DNA of 64,000 nucleotides from Tretioscincus oriximinensis (taxonomy: Eukaryota > Chordata > Lepidosauria > Squamata > Gymnophthalmidae): positions 742,659 through 806,658 of the forward strand of contig JAJVDF010000432.1 of assembly GCA_022410635.1 (NCBI GenBank), read 5' to 3'. The translations under genes and the position numbers were made by a program. The notes under the pieces were generated by a model, which saw only the letters and a list, made by a program, of their open reading frames with translations, searched no databases and was not told the origin of the DNA. Positions 36,401-48,400 of this stretch are shown here, in pieces (the stretch's first letter is position 1; every line of letters begins with the position of its first letter).

Positions 36401-39400
36401 GTAAATATCTAAGTGCCAGTAATCTTGTCAGCAATAAAATATTACTTCAAAGAATACATTTTATAAATCAAGATCACCCCTCTCATATTGCCAGCATTGT
36501 ATTGGTTTCTGTGTTACGTCAGGTTTTTACTGCCCTTGTTCTAACAAGAGCTTGTGCTTTATTTCAATCATAAAATATTCATTTGCTCCATTAAAGAGAA
36601 AACATTTGTAGATCTATTAGAAACAATAATATATATGGAGAGAAATGAAATACAGGTGAAACTTTGTTATAAAGAACACCAATATAACAAAATTTGCACT
36701 GTAACAATTTGGAAGTCCCGGCAGAGCACCATAGAGAGCACCGTAAAAATACCCTTGGTATAACCTCATTGTAATGAAAGTTTCAGTGTAAAAAACTGGA
36801 ATGCTGGACTAGAAGAAGAAGAAGAAGAAGAAGAAGAAGAACTTGGTTCTTATACCCCGCTTTTCTCACCTATCAAAGGGACTCAAAGCGGCTTACAAGG
36901 ATATATTTTGCCCGAAGGCTNNCATTCTATCTTCCCCACCAGGCTATGGTGGTTCCCATGTATCTACTTGCANTCAGTTGCAATTTCTTGCAATTCATGC
37001 TTTCGAATAGCTGGGTTGGCTAGAGCTACAGGGTAGTGGAAGGTGCTCACCCCTCCCCACTTCCAACACAGGGCTTCGAAACCCGATCTCCCAGGCGAGA
37101 GACGAATTCCTAAGCAACTGAGCTATCCGTGCCTGCTAGATGGGCTCTGACCCAATTCAGCATGGCTCCTCTTATGTTCTTATGTTCTAAACTGATTTCT
37201 GTGTCTCTGCATATTCCACAAGACCCTGTTATAAAGAACTGAAGTGCAAGAAGATTTTTAAGGCAACAGCAAAGATTTTCAAACAAGGATTAAATCCTAA
37301 GAATCCAATGGATGATTGGGACAATGATTGGATCCTATGTAAAAGTAAATACATTTACCCTGGTAAGTTGGAAGGGAAAGCAGTTTGCAAGAAAAGGCAG
37401 CAATTTGTTTTTGCAATGGTATTTTACATTTACAAGTGTGTTAAGACTGAAAGAATCTAGGTTGTTCCAGAGAGTCTCATTCTAGACTGTATCTCGGAAT
37501 AGGGGCCTGACATTCACATGCTGGTGTAGACTATGGCAGGCCCCCAATGAGGCCTTCTATAGTCTACACTGGCATGTGGATGAGCAAGCTCTCTCCCGAG
37601 ATACAGTACAGAATAAGGCTTGGTGAGGAGTGAGNCAATGATTTCTGGCATTTAAAAGTTTTTGCAAATGGTTTCTGACATTAAAAATGTATTGAAATTG
37701 TTATACTGAAACAATTGCAAAAACCACAATTTATGACCACTTTAAGAAACTACTCATTCTATCAGACAACAGTTGCACTGTGCACGATAAAATGCAAGAA
37801 CTTAATTTCACTTTACAGATCATCTTCTTTCATGTCTATCACAGGTATGGGCTTCTGAGTTCTACTGTATAGTACTCTGTCCTGTGTAATCTAAGGCCAT
37901 AATCTGGATTATATCTTGCCCATTTGCACACTAGTGTAAATCGTGACAGTCCCCACTCTGGGACTTATAATAGTGTGCATTCTTAATAAGGGGAAGGTGA
38001 AACTACCCATAAGAACATAAGAAGAGCCATACTGGATCAGGCCACAGCCCATCAAGTCCAGCATTCTGTGTCACACAGAGGCCCACCAGATGCACCTGGA
38101 CAGTCCGAACAGAGGAAAGCAAAATATGCACCTGTTCATGACTCCCTGCAAATGGTATTTCAAGAGTCTTGCCTGTTGCACCCACTTTTGATTCCCTAGA
38201 ACTCTCCTTTACCTACCTAACAATCCAACCCTGAAATAGTAGAAAGAGTCGGCTTTTATACCCCACTTTTCTCAACCAAAAGGAAATCAAAATGGGTTAT
38301 GTAACCTTCTGTTCTTCTCTTCACCACAGAGACCTTGAGAAGTAAGCNGGGCTGAGAGAGCTCCAAAGAACTGTATCTAGCCTAAATTCACCCACGTGGA
38401 TTTTTGTGGAAGAGTGCAAAATCGATCCATGAGTCTTCCAGATAAGAGTCTGGCACTCTAACCAGAACTCAGGATAGGATCTCTAGAAGCCATTCTAAAA
38501 GCTAACCGATCCTTCATGAATTTATCTAGCCCCTTTTTAATGCTATCTAGGCTTCCACCACAAGGTTGCAAATCAACCTGCCTGAAAGAATTGGTGAATA
38601 AAGGATTAGTGACACCAACATTATTCTCGTAGCTGACTTTTCCCCTTCTTATTTCCCTCTCCTCATGAGTCATGTCTAAATTTCTTAACCTGACAGGATA
38701 AAGCCGGAGACTAGTTTAATAAAATATTTACAAACTATTCTGAAATTTCCAAAGTCTTTTGTGTTCTGGAATGGGAAGAAAACACAGAACTATTATTAAT
38801 GATGATAATGTGAGAGAAGGGCATCATAACCTCTATGCATTAACCATTTAAACTGCTCACTTCTGTTCTTGGCTGATCTTAGAAACTAAGCAAGTGTTGC
38901 AAGTAAGACTGGAGAAATAAAGCAATATCCCAGAAGGCAACAATGGCAAATGACTTTGGTATAGCTGCCAAGAAAACTGAACCAATATATAAGGCAGAAT
39001 TCACGATAGCCTGTCCAATCAGACTGTGATGGGGCCGTAACTCCAACCTCCTTCCCTGTCTGATTGGAGGGACCATCTCCATGCCCACCAACTGCACCTG
39101 GGCAAGAGCAACTGGAGGAGGTGGCTGGCCTGGGGAACACAGGCTAGAGCCTGAGCTCATTGCCAATACCAACTCGAGCTAATCCACCTAGTGAATTTGT
39201 AATGGGGTAAGCTTAACTTGGTAACACAACTGCTTTCATGTTTCATCATAACTGACTAGTTTCTGTAATGTACCTCAAGTTACTTAAGCTGCATCCAGAT
39301 GTAACTTATTACTCTATACCAGTGATTCCCAAACTTTTTGAACTGCCACCCCCTTGGCTCTCAAGCCACATCCCTAGTGCCCCCCACCCCATTCACCTCA

Positions 39401-42400
39401 ATTGTATTAAAAAATTCTTACCGCCCCCTCAATGTCTTCAGCGTCCATAGGGGGGCAGTACCACCCACTTTGGGAATCACTGCTCTACACTGTGATATTT
39501 CAAAACAAAATAGTTTCCTAAACTGCTATATTTTGGAATATCCATGTTTTATTCCAGAATTTCCAATTATGCAACATCTGGATGCAATCTAATGTACTGT
39601 GATAATTTTTATCTCTAAATCAAACACTCTTTCATTATCAACAATTACACAATGCAATTTTTTAAAAAAAATCTATTTAATGGTTTTAAAGTTGTGATTA
39701 ATATTCTTCCAGGTGGTCCTAGAAAGTGTGCAACTGAAGGCTAAATGGAACACTAGTTCTTTTGGTAACATAACTGTGTGTGTTAAAGTGTTCCCTTAAT
39801 TGTTCTGAGCAGTATATTTTGGCTGGTGGACATATTAGATTTAAGGCTACAAAGAAGAGTACTAAAACAATAAAAAGTAAGTTCATATAAATGTGAAGAG
39901 TATTCCCGAAATACCATTTGCAGGGAATCGAGAATAGGTGAAGATTTTGCTTTGTTCTGCTTCAGATTGCCCAGGCTGAATTGGTGGGGCTACTGTGTAA
40001 GACAGAATGCTGGACTAGATGTTGCCAGCCTGAATTAGCAGGGCTTTTCTTATGTTCTTGCCAAGACAGCTGTCATAGTATTCTATTTGAAAAGGAAGCT
40101 ATTACAGGATCTCCTCTTAAGTAACTTTTGCAACTTGGGGATGCTGCCAATAGACCTCAGTGTTAATCTCTTTCTTTCTCCTCTCCTTGCTTATCCTGCA
40201 TGGACTATAGAATACAACACTGATATTTTGCCTGTGAATCCTGAAAGCAAACCATGTCAGAAGCCGTCAAGATCACCACACAAAAGTTTATAAGTCAGAA
40301 ATTATGCAAAATATAGCGAAATATACCATAGCATATTGATCTACATAAAGTCTACATCAAATACATCAAACCTAAGCATTGCTTATGCTTTACCCTTTAG
40401 TAGAAATACATTCCATAAAAGCTACTGCTTCTCTATTCTTTTTATATATCATTTCCCCCCACTTTTTCTCCTCATTCCACCTTACTGCTAATTTGAAGGG
40501 GGAAAGAAGTGAACCTTTGCTGGAAACTGATTAAGATAGTAAGAAGAGCTTTGCTAAATCCAGCCACATAGTATTCTGTCTCACACAGTAACCCACCAGT
40601 TGCACTTGGGCAAAACCTTCAGGTGTTTTCAAATCCCTGCAAATGTTATTCCCAAAAAAAGTATCAAGAGATCCATCCTAACATTGATACACTTGGCTTC
40701 CATGAATTTATTTTAAACTAGGATTATTACTTGAATAATCCTATCTTAAAGCTATCCAGGCTGCTAGCTATCACCACCACTTCTGGAAGGAAATTTCCAT
40801 AGACCAATTTTACTTGTTGAAAAAATTATTCTCTATCCTAATTCTTCTATCAGCTTCAAAAAGTGCCTCCTGGTCCTAATGTTGTGTGACAGAGAAAATA
40901 TTTTTTCTCTATTCACCTTATCCATTCCATATAATTTTATACACTTCAATCAGATCATCTCTTAAACACCAACTTTTGAGGCTGAAGGGACCTAGGCATT
41001 GCAGCCTGGTTTTGTAAGGGAGGTGTTCTGCCCCCTTGATCATTCGTGTAGGGACTTCCATATCTTACTACCACACTTAGCATTACTCTTTGGCAGCTCT
41101 AAGAACATAAATTCTCCTCTCCTAAAAGTTTCTTGAATATAGTCTGTAGATGTTTGTCTAGTGAAACTTCAAAATAAAACTGGGATTTTGCCTTCCTAAA
41201 GATGTTACTTTGTCAAATTCTAACTTGACTAGCAACAACCAGCAGGTGGCACCCAAAAACGAGACCAGATTTTTTGTTATTGTTGCCTAATTTCAGGATT
41301 CCGTTCATTTCTGTTTCTTATTTTAATCAAATGTGATTACAAAGAAGGTTGGGAATAGTATTCTTAATAACATGTAGAAGCCCAGCTGTCTTCACTACAA
41401 GTAGTCCGACTGTCATTCACAGGAAATATAGTCATGTTAGTACCAACCTACAGCAACCGGATTCAGCTGAGCTGCTTCTTCATATGCTCCTTGTAAAAAT
41501 TTTATGCATAGGAGCTGCAGTGCTACCTTTTACTTGCTTAAAACATTTGACATACATGCATTTTCTCCGTTATCTTCATATGACATTTGTACTCGTATGA
41601 CAAGGGAGTTGGTTTTTCTANATAGATTTCTAGAGTTGACTGCACAAATCCCAAGAGTAGCTCTGTCTTTGAATAATCAATTCCTCCTGTTGGTTTGAAC
41701 TGGAATCTGTCCAAATAACCTACCTATGTATGCAAGGAACCATTAAGCATTTAAACTAGTCTAAATAAATAGATTGATTTTTAAAAGCCATTTTAATGAA
41801 TGATTAAGTAAGTATTTTCATTCTTTGGTTGTTGTTACTTAAGATTTTGCTAAATTGCCACTTCTAATAATGACTAGGTAAGGAATGCATCTGTGCTTGT
41901 GAACGTCGTCACTTATGTCTTATGGACTTGAGATCATCTTGATGCTTCTCAGTTTTAGAAACCTGTCAAGTCTTTTACAATTCATAGTTAATTTTACTGC
42001 CAGCAAATAAATATGGCAACAAGTAATGTGGGTGGAAAAACTGTTAAAAAATTGAGTCTTATAGGGTAAGCGCCAAAGGTCAAAAGCAATGAAAGTAATT
42101 TCACTCTGTTTGAAACAGTCATTATTTCAGATGCAGTCTACTATTTGATTTGCTTCTGCAAAGTAATTAAGAGATAACATTTTATTTAAATATTTTAAGA
42201 AGAATTTTCATGTTCCAATTAAGAGCTAGAAGCCAACAAAATTTCTGTTGTTTTACAGAATACTAAGCAATTCCCCTCACAAATGAACTAAGCTACGCCA
42301 TCTGTCTCTATTGCACTGTTTGCAATCATTTTCTGAATTTTATCATTTTCCTCCAAATGCCTCTAATGTCCTGAAGAAAAGACCTAGAACAGAGTATTTG

Positions 42401-45400
42401 ATTAGAACATCTGCAAAGATAATGGAGTAATGACAAACTCTGACAGGAAGGTTTATTTTCATGTTTTCCTCTGTAATTGATCAAAACACTGTTTAAGATC
42501 CCAGCCAAATGTCCTAATTATTAACTAGCAGAGAAGACCAAAAAATTGGCCTGTGGGTTTTGGGGACCCATGGGACAAAAGTTTTTGTTTCTCCTCCACG
42601 TCTTCCCTCCCCCCCCCTTCCTCCCCTCTTCCTCCCTCCAATATTTGTACATTCTCCACAAGGCCCAAATCCACCCTATTTTACCTTCTTCCTCTTCCTC
42701 TCTTCCTTCTCCCTCCCTCCTCCTCCTCAGAACAAATATCTGAAAAGCAATCCTTGTAAAGGGATCTTAGAGAGTCTTTTGCCATTTTCCTTTAGGGAGG
42801 TCAGGTTGCCACTATTTTAAGTCTAGTTTGTTTTAGTGAATTTTAAGACTGACTAAAAGTCATTAAGACATACTAACAGCTCATGCCTTTAGACCTTTCT
42901 GTTGCAAAAGAGCTTAGAAGAATTGAAATGATTAGCTTTTCTGAACCTGCCCTATTAAAATGAATATAAATTCAAATGAATAAAACAATACATCTAATCA
43001 AATTGTTATATTGCTGCTTAATTATAACAGTGCTATTTACTAAAGATATGCCGAACTGCTATTCTCCCATGCAAACAATCATATGACTTGTAAAATCCGT
43101 TAATAAGCCAATCCCCTTTACTCCGAAGTAGCAAATAATGCACATAAAGTCACATGTATAGAAAATGATGCAATTCAATGCACACTGGGTTTGCTACAAA
43201 GGGGACCAAAATGGTGGTAGATGGATTCCCTTACCTCTTGGAGATAATAGCTGCCATAAAAAGCTTTGCAAGGGTATCAAGACCGAGGAAGGTGTCTTTA
43301 CTGCCTGCCAAGGTTAGATTAAAAAACCTTAGATTAAATTCACCAGGCATAGGCAGAAAGGACATTCTGCATGAAAATCAATGTTATTTGATAACAGAGT
43401 GCAAGAAATTAGCTACACATCCAGCCTATATTAAACTTTAATTTCCCACCTATGCATTATTGTTCCCATAACACAAGAGGTAATTCCCCACCACAATGTG
43501 ATGGTACATATTATAATCTACNGGTACTTGCAGTTTCTTGCTTTCAAACAGCTAGGTTGACTGAAGCAGAGGCTAGTAGAGGGAGTTCATTCCTCTTCAT
43601 GGCAGACACATGAGGCCTCAAACTCCAATCTCTGTTGAAAGACCACTGTGACAAAGGTCATCAGGCATAATGGGGACNGTAACGTGGACAAAGATGGAAG
43701 CATGGTGGATATATCTAGAGTGCTGACACTGTCGTTCAGCAAATGACAGTTTAGAACAAACCATGCAGAAACAGAAAAGTAAAAGGCGGAAATTTACATG
43801 CATCCTACTGAAGAATTTAAAAGAAAAGAACTGATCAGGCATACTGACTCAGGAAAAAAGTAGTAATTTTAGCTTGTATATTGTTCAAAGGCTGCTGCTT
43901 TCAGTTGCTATGGAAGTCTTATAATCTTACTTACTCTTGTTATTTGTCTTGGGGGAGAAAATCTCCAAGGATTCTGCATGATAAACTGATAATTGTTTCA
44001 GGATAGTACATATATTCCCTGGAGCTTAGATTCCTACCTTTAAACAAGAAGAGGAAACATACTTTTACCAGAGCAAGAATTAAACCAGATGGCAACTGCA
44101 GTGGATATTGCAGCTGTCTGGGGCACAATCTGTAGGCTAATGTTATTGAAAGATACAGTATGAGAACTACATTTGGCACAATGTAGCACAAGATGTCTTC
44201 AATGTGCTCTCTCCGCACTGCTTTTCTCACTACCCATGTTTGTTTTTGTCCCCTAAAATCAATTCATCCTTCTGCCTGGAGAGGGAAAAACATGAGAAGC
44301 AAAAGTTGCTTTAGTTTACTTTCCGCACGAACAAAAAAGGAGGTGCAAAAGAGCCAGGGACCCTCAAGGACAACTGCCCCTGTTGAAAAGTGATTTTCAG
44401 CGCTATACACAGGCAGTATGCCCTTACTTTTATCCAGCTTGTTCCATGCATGCTGGTGAAGTGCAGACCTTACAAAGATGAACTAAACAGGTCCATTTCA
44501 GAAACAGAAATTGATATAGGCTTTCACAAAATCAGAGTTGGAAGGGATCCTCAGGGTCATCGAGTCCAACCCCTTGCTCAATGCAGGATTCAATGCAGCC
44601 ATCCCAGGCAGATGGCTGTCCGGCCTCTTTTTGAACACTTCTAGCAAAGGAGAATTCACCATCTTCTGTGGCAAACTGTTCCACTTGTTTATCACCCTTA
44701 CTGCCCAAAAGTTTTACTTATATCTAATCTAAATCTGCTTCCTGAAAATTTCATCCCATTGTTTCTAGTCTTTCCATGTGCCACTGCGAACAAAGCTGAT
44801 TCGTCTGCTCTGTGACAATCCTTCAGATATTTCTAGACCGCTATCAGGTCTCCTCTCAGTTTTCTCTTTTGCAGATTAGACATCCCTAGATTCTTTAACC
44901 GTTCCCCTTAGGACATCGTTTCCAAACCATTCATTATTCTTGCAACTCTCTTTTGAACCTGCTCCTGTTTATCAATGTCCTTTTTAAATTGAGGTGCCCA
45001 GAATTAAACACTGTATTCCAAGTGTGTAGAGAGGAATAATTACTTCACATGATCTAGATTCTATGTTCCTCTTAATACACCTCAGGATTGAGTTTACCTT
45101 TTTTGCAGCTGTTTCACACTGTTGACTCATATTTAGTCTATGATCTACTAATACACACAGATCCTTTTTACATGTTCTGCTTCTCACACAGATTCCTCCC
45201 ATTCTATGGCTACACCACCATCTGTCCATTTCCTCTGCATTGCAAATGCCTAAAAAAAAAAGCGTTGGCTGTCTGTCCTCATTTTACTTGCCATCCAGCT
45301 GTTGCCTCGTTTGAATGAGGAGCCCCAGAAGGCACTGATGCGCTTTCCTAACTACAATCCCCAGATCCATGGGTCAGACGGAAGGAAATAGAACCTGGGG

Positions 45401-48400
45401 ATTGGGCCTATATGTGCTATTCTGATTTTTCTTGTCCAGCCCATTGTTCAAGTATGTTTAGATCTTTTTGAATTCCCTCCTCTCTCTCTTGCTTACTATT
45501 AGCAACCCCTCCTAGCTTTGTCTCATCAGCTAATTTGATCAGTATTCCTTCAATTCTAAGTCATTTATAAAAACGTTAACCAGTACTGGGCCCAGGACAG
45601 ATCCTTCTGGTACCCCAATTGAAATATTCTTCCAATTAAATGTGCAACTATTTATTACCACTCTTTTGAGTATAATCACTATACCAGTTTTGAATCCATC
45701 TAACTGTTGTCTTGTCAATCCCATATTTGACTATTTTTTCAATAAGGATGACATGAGTTACTTTGTAAAATGCTTTGCTGAAGTAAAGAAAAACTGTATC
45801 TGCTGCATTTCCCTAATGTACCCATTCTGCTATTCTCTCACAGAAAGAAATTAGTCTGGCATTCTTTATTACAAATCCATGTTGGCTCCGGTTAATTACT
45901 GTGTTCCCATCCAAGTGCTGGCATACAGGCTGTTTAATAACTTGTTCAAGGAGTTTTCCTGGTATTGAAGGCAGGTTCACAGGCCTTTCTCAGTAATTTG
46001 TAATTATGTTCAGTTGTATTTTTATGGACCTTCATCGGCAGCAAATCAAGGGAACCAAGGAATCATTTTGTGGGGTTGCAGACTAGTAAGCAACTCCTCA
46101 TCCTCTTCTCTCACAGTACTATTATCCTGGATATCTTTTTCACACAGAAAGGGGCATCCATTATAGAGCTAACAATCACCACTGTGACAATTNTACCTCT
46201 GTCCACAAGGAAGCGACAGCAATGTGAAAAAGTGCACTGTTCATATTGGTCACCAGCATGTGGATAGTAAGAATCTTGCCTCAACAGCTAAGAAAGAAAG
46301 AGAAACAGAGGCATTTATTTAGCCAGCCACGTGCATTTCCTGTCCTCCTTACTTCCCCCTCAAAAAAGGTCTCATCACATTGTTATACATTGGAGATGAC
46401 GTTGTGGACATGCAACTGAAGAAGGCAAGATGGGAAAGCAGGAACCAAGAAGCAACAGCTCAGGATGAGGAAAGGAGGGAGAAGTGGTGCCTCTTCTTCA
46501 GTCAGCTGTGCGTCTCACTCAAGTAAAAGTCTTCAGTATTGGCATTAGACCACTCTCCATATGAAAATCACCAACATCTGCACATTGCAATTTAGTGGTA
46601 CAGAAAAGTTAAAATTCTCCTTTCCACAGGATGGATATTCTAAGGAAAATAATGTGTAAAGTGATGGCTAAAAAACTTAATACAGAGACAGTTTTTAGGA
46701 ACATACAAATCTTACCTTTCAATTAATATTAAGACTACAATTTGGAAAAATGCACCCTGTAACCCACTCGTCACCTCTAAGAAGTGAACTTTAATTTCAA
46801 TCAGTGAACTTTAATTTCAATCATATTCATTTCTTTTCTTTGCTGCAAGAGATATTATTCTTGGGATATTATTTCTACTTGAGGATCTTCTCAATTATAT
46901 AAGAAATCTTTATGAACAGAATCAGTGCATTCCATCTTTTGTTATGCATTCAATCACTAGTTCCCTACACTACAAAGGAGAATATTAATGGCCCATTAAC
47001 TGACATCCTAAAGTGCCTTCTTCTCTGGCTCACTCAAACTAATCTTCAAGTTATAGAAGTTTTGCAAACAGAATCTTATTTCAACACTCATTTTGAATTC
47101 TTCTGGAGAATGTGGAAAGTATACACTTTCAACTTTCAAGGGCAGTAAACCATTAACCGATTCATAACTTATTAATACTTCAGTTCTACAATAACCGAGA
47201 ACAACTGAGGCCGGTCAATCCTGATTCCCAGCTTCAAAATTCCTAATGCAGATAAATATTGAAGACATTTCCAAACTTTGTATTTTAGCAAAGTTCTTGC
47301 ATATAAAGGTTTACTGTATTGGGCAAATGTTGAGCGACATCCCTACCGATCATATTTTTCTCATAGTATATTTCTAATCATTTTAGCCATCAATCATAAC
47401 AAACACTAATTACTCTTCACCATACTGTCTGCCAATTTACTTCAAAGGCTGTTAATCCTATGGGAATTCCATTTCCATAGTAAATATAGAAATTAACGCA
47501 GTGTGTGATACATACATTTTATGGAATGCAGGATAGTTGGTGGTGGTCAGAACTGTGAAAAATTGTAACTTTTCATGCCAAATTCCTTTCAAGCAGAACT
47601 AAAACACAATGTGTCTCCTCTCTCTCTCTCCTTGGTAATCTAAGTGGGGACTAATGGTGCCACTTTGCCTAAATTAAATATTAGTTATCGTATTGATTTG
47701 GTTTTTGTCCAATAAATGGTTAGATAACAAAAATCAACATAAACTAACCATCCTAGCTTCAAGGAAGGATTATATAAATCCATGGGAGACATAGTGACTA
47801 CAGTGGGTATATAAATAACACCGCTAGGTTGGAGAGACAGGAAGGATGCTGTAAAATTCACTTTCAGNGAGTCAAGAGCAGGTAAAGGTTTTGCCATAGT
47901 CTTTTCCTTAAGAATGCTCAAACACAACTGATGTGCTATGTGTGAGAAACAATGTTGAACTAGATGGGCCATGACTTGACCCAGAAAGGTTCCTCTTATG
48001 TTCAATACATACTTATCATTGTTATGTTATCTAAACAGATAATACATATAAGACTTGCACAGAAAACGAAAACCATTTCAGCTCTCCCCTTAAAACAAAA
48101 GTTAAAGTACCACTCTCAGTTCAGTTTAGCAGAGGCCAAATTAGAAACTGTGCAATACAGTATTCCTAAACAATATTTAAAGAATATCATCTAGAAACAG
48201 TGTCCAATCACAGAAGAGTCATCCACAGTTACTCTTATATCATTATCTATACTAAATAAAAACTCACTAAGATCTCCACAGCAATGAGGAGATAGCAATA
48301 AGAGCCTTTTACATGTCAGAATCCAAACTGAAAAAGTCTGTAACACGCAAGAAAGATGGGAAAGAAGATGCTTAATTTGATCCAACTTTTAAAGACTATC

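Noticed and set aside
37071..37128. Possible tRNA gene (A and B boxes)
   Set aside because: Part of a repeated SINE with a body and (TTC)n tail; no complete tRNA cloverleaf.
42546..42820. Three overlapping plus-strand frames rich in Pro/Ser/Leu
   Set aside because: Products of the polypyrimidine tract, not genes.
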